Part shown: positions 1 to 6,895 of the stretch, piece after piece | How positions within the stretch are numbered: the first letter of the stretch is position 1 | How the letters are laid out: each line of letters opens with the position of its first letter | Assembly (NCBI GenBank): GCA_964196325.1 | Contig: CAXMST010000124.1 | Coordinates: 1 to 11,003, forward strand | Length of the DNA: 11,003 bases | From: CAXMST01 sp964196325 | GTDB lineage: Bacteria; Actinomycetota; Thermoleophilia; Solirubrobacterales; 70-9 | Direction of reading: 5' to 3' | The notes under the pieces: model-generated | Told to the model about the DNA's origin: nothing | The model's database searches: none | Seen by the model: the letters and a program-made list of their open reading frames with translations, nothing else | Program-made: the position numbers and the translations under genes

Positions 1-1
1 G

Positions 2-1063
2 GCGTGGTCATCATTAGCGGTCGCCCGATTGGTCTGGACAATGGCGACCTCGTTCGTGGTCGAGCTGGGGAACGGCGACAAGTTCGTCTTCGACATCGGC
101 AGCGGCTCGATGGCGAACATCCAGTCGCTGATGATCCCGTCGGACTTCCTGACCAAGGTCTTCCTGACACATCTGCACACCGACCACTGGGGCGATCTGG
201 GCTCGCTCTGGGCGGGCGGCTGGACCGCGGGCCGCACCTCCCCGCTCGAGGTCTGGGGGCCGAGCGGAGCCCGCGAGGACATGGGCACGAGCTACGCCGT
301 CGAGCATATGCTCAAGGCCTACAACTGGGACTACATGACCCGGGCCGTGACGATCGCCCCGAAGCCGGGAGAGATCACCATTCATGAGTTTGACTACCAG
401 GGCCTGAACGAGGTCGTCTACGAGCAGAACGGGGTCACGGTTCGATCCTGGCCATGCATCCACGCCGGGGACGGGCCGATCAGCTACTCACTCGAGTGGA
501 ACGACTTCAAGGTCGTGGTCGGCGGCGATACGGCGCCGAACGTTTGGTATCCGGAATACGCGCAGGGGGCCGACTGGGCAAACCACGAGTGCTTCATGAC
601 CTCGGAGCAGATGATGGACAAGTACAACCAACCGCCACAGCTGGCGCTGCGGATCAACCTGCTCTTCCACACCTCCGCCCAGTCGTTCGGCAAGGTCATG
701 AGCATGGTCAAGCCGCGGCACGCGGTCGCCTATCACTTCTTCAACGACGCGGACACCCGCTACGACATCTACGACGGGATCCGCGAGTCCTACGACGGGC
801 CGCTCTCGATGGCGACCGATCTGATGACCTGGAACATCACCCGCGACGCCGTAACCGAGCGGATGGCCGTCTCACCTGACGCTGACTGGGAGGTCGAGGG
901 CCCGGGCGAGGCATTGGCGCCTGACCGCTCACGGGAGTCCGAGTACTCGAAGTTCACCCTCGATGGCCGCCTCGACGTCGACGACGTCAACCAGGGCTGG
1001 ATGGAGCCGTTCATGGACGCCCACGGGCTGACCGAGGACGACCTGAACGTCGGTGAGGGCTAG
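2..1063 (+). CDS. MBL-fold metallo-hydrolase, 5' end cut or damaged
   Basis: This is a metallo-beta-lactamase-fold hydrolase of the large family that includes GntH-like proteins (family assignment from memory); the substrate is unknown. Numbering from the TTG at 29, the zinc signature H-x-H-x-D-H lies at residues 48-53 (HLHTDH). Further expected ligands are His145 (PCIHAGDG), Asp167 (GGDTAP) and His236 (VAYHFF). The segment VELGNGDKFVFDIG (11-24) is the usual first strand pair. The frame is open to the window edge, so neither TTG 29 nor ATG 41 need be the true start. The paralogue at 2802 has about 80 residues before the equivalent point, so the N-terminus lies outside the window. The in-frame residues before ATG 41 do not match the paralogue well, while frame 1 reads SGRPI, as in the paralogue's SGNPI. 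A small frameshift near base 35 is therefore possible. All visible catalytic residues are intact. No signal peptide or membrane segment is seen. Confidence 0.85.
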   Translation, partial: AWSSLAVARLVWTMATSFVVELGNGDKFVFDIGSGSMANIQSLMIPSDFLTKVFLTHLHTDHWGDLGSLWAGGWTAGRTSPLEVWGPSGAREDMGTSYAVEHMLKAYNWDYMTRAVTIAPKPGEITIHEFDYQGLNEVVYEQNGVTVRSWPCIHAGDGPISYSLEWNDFKVVVGGDTAPNVWYPEYAQGADWANHECFMTSEQMMDKYNQPPQLALRINLLFHTSAQSFGKVMSMVKPRHAVAYHFFNDADTRYDIYDGIRESYDGPLSMATDLMTWNITRDAVTERMAVSPDADWEVEGPGEALAPDRSRESEYSKFTLDGRLDVDDVNQGWMEPFMDAHGLTEDDLNVGEG

Positions 1064-1528
1064 ACGCACAGACCTCCAGACCTCCAGACCTCCGCTCAGG
1101 GCGAAGAGCCCCCAATACCAGGCCATCGGCGTGCTAGTTCCACAATCGGTGCGTGCCAGCGAGAAGCCCGAAAAGGGCTTGGCGGAAGTCGGCGCGCCAG
1201 CAAGGATGGACCGAGAACGGCATCGGCGAAGCCCACCAACACAAGGCCCAACAAAACGAACCGGCCCCAGAGCGCATAGCGGCTGACCAGCCGGTACGTC
1301 CGAGGCCAGACCACGGAGATCGGCCCGTGAGGGAGGTCTGGGCGATGGTCGGCGGCCCGCGGGCCGGTGCTATGGCATGGGCCCTCGGGCCACAGAAAGG
1401 GGCAGGAGGCCAACCGCCCGACGGTCTCGGCGCACGATCTCTAGCCAGTGCATAGACTGGCGGTAGGATCCGAGTGCGTATCCCCCGACCGAGCAGGGCC
1501 CTCCGGGGCCCACCGAAAGGCACCCAAA
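1064..1528. other. 465-base gap without a convincing gene
   Basis: No reading frame here has convincing coding character. Three tandem copies of the 8-mer AGACCTCC lie at 1070-1093, directly after the MBL stop codon. A 6-bp hairpin AAGCCC-GAAAA-GGGCTT lies at 1164-1180 without a T-run, so it is at best a weak terminator. A 14-base perfect palindrome CGGCCCGCGGGCCG lies at 1353-1366. A - strand frame at 1413-1096 encodes one hydrophobic stretch (about LWGRFVLLGLVLVGFADAVLG), which may be a relic of a membrane protein. It has no RBS and competes with overlapping open frames on both strands. Confidence 0.5.
1444..1461 (+). promoter_or_regulatory. inverted repeat upstream of the DUF1269 gene
   Basis: GCCAGT-gcatag-ACTGGC is a perfect 6-bp inverted repeat with a 6-base centre, ending 67 bases before the ATG at 1529. 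It could be a dimeric operator or a small hairpin in the 5' leader. A weak -10-like TAGACT lies inside it (1453-1458). No -35 box is clear, so its role as a regulatory site is inferred. Confidence 0.3.
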
Positions 1529-2038
1529 ATGGCTGACAAACCTGTATTCGTCTACGCCGCCCTCTACGACACGGTCGCTGACGCCGTCTACGACTACGAC
1601 GCCGTCTTCGACCTGCACGCGGCCGGGGCGATCGGCACCTTCGACGCCGCTGTGATCGAGAACGACGGCGACAAGGTCCGCGTCCACAAGACCGAGAAGC
1701 CGACCCAGCACGGGGCCTGGACCGGGATCGGGGTCGGCGCTTTGGTCGGCATCCTGTTCCCGCCCTCCATCATCGCCGGCGCGGTCGTCGGCGGCACCGC
1801 TGGCGGCGTCATCGGCCACCTGCGCAAGGGCATGTCTCGGGGCGAGCTCAAGGACTTCGGTGAGTCGCTCAGGGTGGGCCAGGCCGCGATCGTCGTGATC
1901 GGCGAGTCGAAGCTCGAGGAGCAGCTCGAGAAGGCGGCTGAGCGCGCCACCAAGATCCTCCAGGAGCAGATCGACGCCGACGCCGACGAGCTCAAGAAGG
2001 AACTCGACGAGGCGGCGGAGCAGGGCGAGGCGACCTAG
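1529..2038 (+). CDS. DUF1269-type membrane-associated protein
   Basis: A 169-residue protein of the DUF1269 type, a common actinobacterial family of unknown function. The N-terminal 60 residues look like a small alpha/beta domain, with conserved-looking motifs YDTVADA (13-19) and GTFDAAVIE (36-44). A glycine- and alanine-rich hydrophobic stretch follows at about residues 63-96 (GIGVGALVGILFPPS, then IIAGAVVGGTAGG), long enough for a glycine-zipper-like membrane hairpin. A second small domain (RGELKDFGESLRVGQAAIVVIG, 104-125) and a charged helical tail (about 127-165, rich in Glu, Lys and Ala) complete it. The frame opens earlier, at a GTG at 1448. ATG 1529 is preferred because GAAAGG at 1515-1520 sits 8 bases before it and because the protein's similarity to the family begins there. 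It is monocistronic and converges with the TetR gene. The function is unknown; an envelope or stress role is only a guess. Confidence 0.85.
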   Translation: MADKPVFVYAALYDTVADAVYDYDAVFDLHAAGAIGTFDAAVIENDGDKVRVHKTEKPTQHGAWTGIGVGALVGILFPPSIIAGAVVGGTAGGVIGHLRKGMSRGELKDFGESLRVGQAAIVVIGESKLEEQLEKAAERATKILQEQIDADADELKKELDEAAEQGEAT

Positions 2039-2688
2039 TCCGAGCCAGCCCCGGCTCGGCGGGCGGAGGCCGGGCCGCCGCCGGCTCTACCGGGAGCCTC
2101 GCAGGGGTTCCCGACAAGTGACTCGGCTAGTCGTTGGAGCGACTTCTGGGCCAGCCCGACGCCGTCGGCATCGAGCCCGGTGGCCGTGGCAATCGCCGGC
2201 CGGAACAGCGCCCACCCGCCGGCGAGGACCATGATCTGCGTCGCGAGAGCCTGCGCCTCCTCCTCGGGCCGACCCGCCGCCCGCAGCCGTTCGCTCAGCG
2301 CCTTGCCGAACCACAGATCCTCGAAGACGCTGTCGTCCCTACCCTCGAGAATGACCCAGGCAATCATGCGCGTGAACGCTGGTCGGTCGCTGACGAAGTC
2401 GATGAAGCCCGATAACTCAATCGCGGCCCCACTGGCGATTCGATCGATCAACTCTGCTTCGATTCGCTCCATGGTCGCCGCGATCAGCGCCAGCTTCGAA
2501 CCGAAGTAGTGCTGGATCTGGCCGTGGTTGACGCCGGCCTGGCCAGCGATCTCTCGAACCGACACCTGCCCGGGTGAGCGCTCCGCGCAGAGCCGCTCGG
2601 TCGCGGTGATCAGCGCATCGCGCACAGCCTCCCGGCCCCGGGGCGGGCTCCAATCCTGCTGTTCTTGACCCGAGTCGGTCTCCATCAC
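2035..2688 (-). CDS. TetR-family transcriptional regulator
   Basis: A 217-residue DNA-binding regulator, probably a ligand-responsive dimeric repressor. The TetR_N helix-turn-helix lies at about residues 24-64, with the core VSVREIAGQAGVNHGQIQHYF at 43-62 or so; the terminal YF-x-SK is typical. The remaining helices (about 68-195) form the usual variable ligand-binding and dimer domain. The last ~20 residues are Gly/Ala/Arg-rich and look disordered. Two starts are possible: GTG at 2688 and the adjacent ATG at 2685. Neither has a strong RBS, so the ATG is equally likely. It is divergent from the decayed MBL gene at 2802. The 113-base gap holds a candidate operator, so autoregulation and control of the MBL gene are the natural inference. 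The stop TAG overlaps the stop of the convergent DUF1269 gene at a shared CTAG. Confidence 0.9.
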   Translation of the reverse strand: MMETDSGQEQQDWSPPRGREAVRDALITATERLCAERSPGQVSVREIAGQAGVNHGQIQHYFGSKLALIAATMERIEAELIDRIASGAAIELSGFIDFVSDRPAFTRMIAWVILEGRDDSVFEDLWFGKALSERLRAAGRPEEEAQALATQIMVLAGGWALFRPAIATATGLDADGVGLAQKSLQRLAESLVGNPCEAPGRAGGGPASARRAGAGSD

Positions 2689-2801
2689 ACGGTGGGCGGG
2701 GTCGTCGTGCAGGTATTCTAGTCAGTGTCTATAGTTGAACGCAAGCTCAGAGCCGTCGCGCTTGACGTCGACCAGGAGAGCGATCGAGAGGAGCGGTAAG
2801 G
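2689..2801. promoter_or_regulatory. divergent promoter region between tetR and the MBL pseudogene
   Basis: This is the only AT-enriched patch in the area. On the - strand, TAGAAT (2720-2715) is a good -10, with a weak TTGCGT (2744-2739) 18 bases upstream, leaving a very short leader for the regulator. On the + strand, TATAGT (2730-2735) is -10-like, but no good -35 is visible. The + strand RBS GAGAGGAG (2786-2793) lies 8 bases before ATG 2802 and is strong. Promoter assignment is from sequence alone. Confidence 0.5.
2719..2731. promoter_or_regulatory. candidate TetR-type operator
   Basis: TAGTCA-G-TGTCTA is a near-perfect palindrome centred on G2725, with five of six base pairs matching. It touches the - strand -10 box (2715-2720) and the + strand -10-like box (2730-2735), so a bound dimer could block both promoters. 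Its size and placement fit a TetR-family operator controlled by the adjacent regulator. Binding is inferred. Confidence 0.45.
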
Positions 2802-3767
2802 ATGATCAACGGCCAGCGAGTGATCGAAGGACCGACTGAGACCCCGCGTGGGCTGCCGCTGCCGGTGACCGGCCGGGCCCTGACGAGCGATTCGGTGGTC
2901 GTCAAGGACGAGGCGGCCGAGTTGCGCCGGTACCCCGAGATCTTCCGGCCCGGTCAAGAGGAGCTGGGGGCGGACGAGATCCGGCTCACCTGCTGCGGCT
3001 CCGGGAACCCGATCGTCCGCCGCGCGCAGGCCGCCACCTCGTGGCCTGATCGAGCTTGGCAACGGCGACAAGTTCGTCTTCGACGTCGGCGGCGGCGCCG
3101 TCCAGAACCTCTGGAGCCTCGGGATCTCCCCGGCCGAGCTCGACAAGGTCTTCCTCACCCACCTGCACCTCGACCATGTCGGCGACCTACACGTGATCTA
3201 CGACGCGATGGGCTGGGCGCGGAACACCCCGCTGCACGTCTGGGGCCCGTCGGGATACACCCCCGAGATGGGCACGGCCGCGTTCTGCGAGCACATGTAC
3301 AAGGCCGCCCTCTGGCACAACGAGAGCAAGAGCGGGCACGTGCCGAGCTCTTGATGCACGAGGCGTGCCTCGACGCGGGGACCTTCTCGCGCAAGGCCGG
3401 GATCCCGGTCGAGACGACCGAGTCGATCGTTGCCCTGCACACCACCGGTGAGCGCTTCGGGGAGCTCTGCCAGATCGCCGAGCCGACGCTCGCCGTCGCC
3501 TACCACTACTTCCTCGACGATGACACGGTCGATCCGTTCTTCGAGCTGCTGCGGAACACCTACGACGGCCCGGTCGTGCTCGCCTAGGACCTGACGGTGA
3601 TCAACGTCACCCCGGAGCAGATCGTCAACCGCCTCGCCGAGACGGACCTACTGCACTGGCCCTCGCCGCCCCCGGCCGACAAGCGGGGCGGGGAGATCGC
3701 CGGGCTCAGCGAGGCGGAGATCCCCGCCTGGGTGCGGGAGACGGTGCTCACAAGTGCCGGCCGCTGA
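2802..3767 (+). pseudogene. decayed second MBL-fold hydrolase
   Basis: This is a paralogue of the MBL gene at the left edge with a well-formed start: ATG 2802 behind the RBS GAGAGGAG. Residues 1-81 are intact and include the leader before CGSGNP. An extra C at 3045/3046 then shifts the frame. The next part, from LIELGNGDKFVFDVG through the zinc signature HLHLDH (3160-3177) to WGPSG, reads in the +1 frame and stops at TGA 3352. The 3' part (AELLMHEACLDAG, HTTGERFG, VAYHYF) reads again in the original frame. Compared with the first copy, about 65 codons are missing at about 3350, including the His and Asp ligands equivalent to His145 and Asp167. An in-frame TAG at 3585 interrupts GPVVLA-DLTVINVT. 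The coding match continues 59 codons to TGA 3765. No active hydrolase can be made. It lies 63 bases before the SulP gene. Confidence 0.85.
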
Positions 3768-3830
3768 CACCGACCAGGATGAGCACGAGGCCGACGGGCG
3801 GGCGCATGTGAACGAATCGGATCGCAGCTG

Positions 3831-5558
3831 ATGGAGGCCGCTAGAGCGCCGGCGGAGCGACCGAGCGGGCTCGGTCGGATCTTCCCGATCGTCAACTGGC
3901 TGCCGGGCTACGAGGCCCGATGGATTCGGTTCGACATCATCGCCGGGCTGACGATCTGGGCGATCCTCGTCCCCGAGGGGATGGCCTACGCCTCGCTCGC
4001 CGGGGTGCCGGAGGAGGCGGGGCTGTACGCGGCGATCCTGCCGCTGATCCTCTACGCGATCTTCGGCAGCTCGCGCCAGCTGAGCGTCGGTCCGAGCTCG
4101 ACCGTCGCGATCCTCTCCGCAACGACGGTCGCCGGCGTCGCCGGCGGCGCCAAGGAGGAGGAGTTTCTCGTCCTCAGCGCCTTCCTCGCGCTGATGGTCG
4201 GCGGCATCCTCGTCCTCGCCGGGCTCGCGAAGCTCGGCTTCATGGCGGACTTCCTCTCGCGACCGGTGCTCGACGGCTTCATCATCGGTGCCGCGCTGGT
4301 GATCGCGATGGGCCAGCTCCCGAAGATCTTCGGGATCGAGATCGAGGGCGGCAACTTCTTCGAGGACGCCGTCGAGATCATCAAGCACCTCGGCGATACC
4401 AACACCACGGCCCTGGTCCTCGGCGGTGGCCTGCTGGCGCTGGACCTGGCGCTGCACCGGTTCGCACCCAAGGTCCCCGGGGCCCTGGTCCTGCTCGTGC
4501 TCGGGATCGGGCTCGTCTCGATCTTCGACCTGAACAAGGCCGAGGACGTCGCGATCGTCGGTGACATCCCGTCCGGCCTGCCGTCGCTGGGCTGGCCCGC
4601 CGGCGTCTCGTGGGAGCAGTTCGCCGTCCTGGTCCCCGGCGCACTCGGCCTGGCGCTGGTCGCCTTTGCGGACTCGATCAGCGCCGCCCGTTCCTTCGCC
4701 GCCAAGCACGGCTATGAGATCGATGGAAACCAGGAGCTGATCGCGGTCGGGGCCTCGAACATCGGCGCCGGGTTCAGCGGCGCGTTCTCGGTCGACGGCA
4801 GCCTCTCGCGGACGGCGGCCGCCGACGGCGCCGGCGCCAAAACCCAGATTTCGAGCCTTGCCGCCGCCCTGCTGATCATCGTCACGCTCCTCGTCCTCAC
4901 CCCGCTGTTCAAGAACCTGCCCGAGGCAGCACTCGGGGCGATCGTTATCGGCGCCGTCTGGCACCTGATCGACTTCCGCCGGTTCACCAAGCTCTGGGCG
5001 CTCGATCGAACCAGCTTCTGGGCGGCGTTGATCGCGATGATGGGCGTCCTCGTCCTCGGGGTGCTCGAGGGGGTGCTGATCGCCGTCGGCTTCTCGCTGG
5101 TGGCGCTGATCTACAGGGCGACGCGACCGCGGGTCTCCGTCCTCGGCAAGGCCGAGGAGCGCTACTACGACCTCGAGCGACGCCCCGAGGCCGAGACCGA
5201 GCCGGGCGTGATCGTGATCCGCTTCGACTACGAGCTCTACTTCGCCAATGCCACCTTCTTCCGCGACGAGGTCCGCCGCCTGGTCCGAGAGGCCGACCCC
5301 GAGCCGTACGCCGTGGTGCTCGACTGCGAGGGGATCGCGGACGTCGACCTGACCGCGGCGGAGATCCTCGACGAGCTGAGAACTGAGCTCGAGGAGCAGG
5401 GGGTCACCGTGCTGATGGCGCGCGTCAAGGGGCCGGTGCGCGACATGATCCGGCGGATGCGCCGCGAGGAGGACGTCGAGGACGCCGAGCGCTACGAGAG
5501 CGTCGAGGACGCGGTCGATGCGGCGAAGCGGCTGCGCCGCAGCCCGAATCGGGAGTAG
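3831..5558 (+). CDS. SulP-family anion transporter with STAS domain
   Basis: A 575-residue inner-membrane transporter of the SulP/SLC26 family. Members move sulfate, bicarbonate or related anions by proton or sodium symport; the substrate cannot be told here. The membrane core covers about residues 32-430. The SulP signature begins at ILVPEGMAYASLAGVP (45-60), followed by GLYAAILP and FGSSRQLSVGP (79-88). The conserved second half carries GNQELIAVGASNIGAGFSG (299-317) and the DGSLSRTA motif (322-329). The cytoplasmic STAS domain runs about 458-560, with VVLDCEGIADVDLTAAEIL holding the usual conserved loop; Leu-Thr follows the Asp, as in many transporters. The length is typical. The start ATG 3831 has no strong RBS, so a little upstream or downstream drift is possible. 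The stop is 8 bases before the antiporter gene, so the two form an operon. SulP genes are often linked with Na+/H+ antiporters in bacteria that use Na+-driven bicarbonate uptake; that role here is inference. Confidence 0.95.
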   Translation: MEAARAPAERPSGLGRIFPIVNWLPGYEARWIRFDIIAGLTIWAILVPEGMAYASLAGVPEEAGLYAAILPLILYAIFGSSRQLSVGPSSTVAILSATTVAGVAGGAKEEEFLVLSAFLALMVGGILVLAGLAKLGFMADFLSRPVLDGFIIGAALVIAMGQLPKIFGIEIEGGNFFEDAVEIIKHLGDTNTTALVLGGGLLALDLALHRFAPKVPGALVLLVLGIGLVSIFDLNKAEDVAIVGDIPSGLPSLGWPAGVSWEQFAVLVPGALGLALVAFADSISAARSFAAKHGYEIDGNQELIAVGASNIGAGFSGAFSVDGSLSRTAAADGAGAKTQISSLAAALLIIVTLLVLTPLFKNLPEAALGAIVIGAVWHLIDFRRFTKLWALDRTSFWAALIAMMGVLVLGVLEGVLIAVGFSLVALIYRATRPRVSVLGKAEERYYDLERRPEAETEPGVIVIRFDYELYFANATFFRDEVRRLVREADPEPYAVVLDCEGIADVDLTAAEILDELRTELEEQGVTVLMARVKGPVRDMIRRMRREEDVEDAERYESVEDAVDAAKRLRRSPNRE

Positions 5559-5566
5559 CGCAACCG

Positions 5567-6865
5567 ATGACCACGGCGATCGTCGTCCTGGCGCTGGTCT
5601 TCCTCTACAGCCTCGCCTCGCGGCGCCTAGAGGGCTGGAACGTCTCGGCGCCGATGGTCTTCGTCGCCGCCGGGGTCCTGCTCGGCGAGGACGTGATCGG
5701 GCTGGTCGACCTGAACTTCGACCAGGAGCTGACGCTGCTGATCGCCGAGATCGCACTGGTGATCCTCCTCTTCATCGACGCCCAGCGGATCGACGTCAGT
5801 CAGATCGGGAGCCTGCCGGGGCGGCTGCTCGGCATCGGGCTGCCGCTGACGATCGTCGCCGGAGCTGCGGCAGCGCTGCTGCTGCTCACCGACCTCGAGT
5901 TCTGGGAGGCGGCGCTGATCGCGGTGATCCTCGCCCCGACCGACGCTTCGCTTGGCTCGGCCGTGGTCAGCAATCCGCGAGTCCCGGTGCGGATCCGCCA
6001 GGCGCTCAACGTCGAGAGCGGGCTCAACGATGGGATCGCGGTGCCGCTCCTGTTCCTGTTCCTCGCCCTGGCGGGCACGGAGGAGGGGGGGTCCGCGGGC
6101 TTTTGGGCCGAGTTCGCGCTCAAGCAGATCGGCCTCGGCATCTTGGTCGGGCTCGTGGTCGGGGTCGCCGGCGGCTGGCTGGCGCGCGAGGCGGTGCGAC
6201 GTGATTGGGCGGTGGCCAAGTTCCGCCAGCTCGCGGTCCCCGCGCTGGCGCTGCTCGCCTGGGCCGCCGCAGGCGAGCTCGACGGCAGCGGATTCATCGC
6301 CGCGTTCGTAGCGGGCATTGCGGTGGGTCAGATCTACGCTGATCCGATCGAGCGCGACCTCGACTTCGCGATCGACATTGGCGAGGCGCTGAGCCTCGCC
6401 GTGTTCTTCATCTTCGGCGCCGTCCTGGTCCTCGACGCCTTCGGGGACCTGACGTGGCAGATCGCCTTATACGCGGTGCTCAGCCTGACCCTGATCCGGA
6501 TGCTGCCCGTGGCGATCTCGATGATCGGCAGGGACCTCGACCGGGCCTCAATCGCGTTCGTTGGCTGGTTTGGGCCGCGCGGGCTCGCCTCGATCATCCT
6601 CGTGCTGGTGATCATCGAGGAAGAGGCCGATCTGGCCGGGCTCGATCTGCTCGTCACCGCGATGGCGGTGACCGTGACGCTGAGCGTCCTCGCCCACGGG
6701 ATCACCGCCGGCCCGCTATCCGAGCGCTACGGCAAGCACGCGGAGGGCCTCGACGAGGACGAAGCCGCGCTCAAGGAGACGCATGAGGACGCGGTGCGCG
6801 AGCCCGGCCGGCGCACCGTCTCGGGTGCTTCGGGCGCGGGCGAGGCCGAAGCCGACCAGAGCTGA
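5567..6865 (+). CDS. CPA1-type cation:proton antiporter
   Basis: A 432-residue membrane antiporter of the CPA1 (NhaP/NHE-like) family, expelling Na+ or K+ in exchange for protons. About a dozen hydrophobic segments are visible. Family motifs are LAPTDASLGSAVVSN (122-136), the ion-binding NVESGLNDGIAVP (148-160) with the Asn154-Asp155 pair typical of electroneutral CPA1 members, the helix GSGFIAAFVAG (240-250), Arg312 in RMLPV, and GWFGPRGLAS (333-342). A hydrophilic tail of about 45 residues (388-432, acidic and repetitive in Glu and Ala) follows and has no recognised domain. ATG 5567 starts 8 bases after the SulP stop, giving translational coupling. No independent promoter is visible, so it is probably expressed with the SulP gene. 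It converges with the damaged membrane gene, with 21 bases between stop codons. Confidence 0.93.
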   Translation: MTTAIVVLALVFLYSLASRRLEGWNVSAPMVFVAAGVLLGEDVIGLVDLNFDQELTLLIAEIALVILLFIDAQRIDVSQIGSLPGRLLGIGLPLTIVAGAAAALLLLTDLEFWEAALIAVILAPTDASLGSAVVSNPRVPVRIRQALNVESGLNDGIAVPLLFLFLALAGTEEGGSAGFWAEFALKQIGLGILVGLVVGVAGGWLAREAVRRDWAVAKFRQLAVPALALLAWAAAGELDGSGFIAAFVAGIAVGQIYADPIERDLDFAIDIGEALSLAVFFIFGAVLVLDAFGDLTWQIALYAVLSLTLIRMLPVAISMIGRDLDRASIAFVGWFGPRGLASIILVLVIIEEEADLAGLDLLVTAMAVTVTLSVLAHGITAGPLSERYGKHAEGLDEDEAALKETHEDAVREPGRRTVSGASGAGEAEADQS

Positions 6866-6866
6866 G

Positions 6867-6895
6867 GCGGCCGGCTGCTGCGGCGCTCAGGCCGC
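6867..6895. terminator. weak hairpin between convergent genes
   Basis: GCGGCC (6867-6872) and GGCCGC (6890-6895) can pair across a 17-base loop, just after the antiporter stop and overlapping the end of the opposite gene. There is no T-run on either strand, so if it terminates transcription it does so weakly or with Rho. Confidence 0.2.

Noticed and set aside
1..1063. A guanitoxin-type biosynthetic cluster, suggested by the GntH-like MBL protein
   Set aside because: None of the expected partner enzymes is present in the window, and the GntH-like MBL family is much wider than that pathway.
1164..1180. An intrinsic terminator after the first MBL gene
   Set aside because: The hairpin has only 6 bp and no following T-run, and it lies 100 bases past the stop codon.
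1096..1413. A 105-codon - strand frame with a hydrophobic stretch
   Set aside because: It has no RBS and no recognised domain, and it overlaps equally open frames on both strands. It is kept only as a remark in the gap entry.
3648..5756. A 702-codon open frame on the - strand opposite the SulP gene
   Set aside because: It is Arg/Asp/Gly-rich without domains and is the GC-bias mirror of the SulP coding frame, whose protein has clear family motifs.
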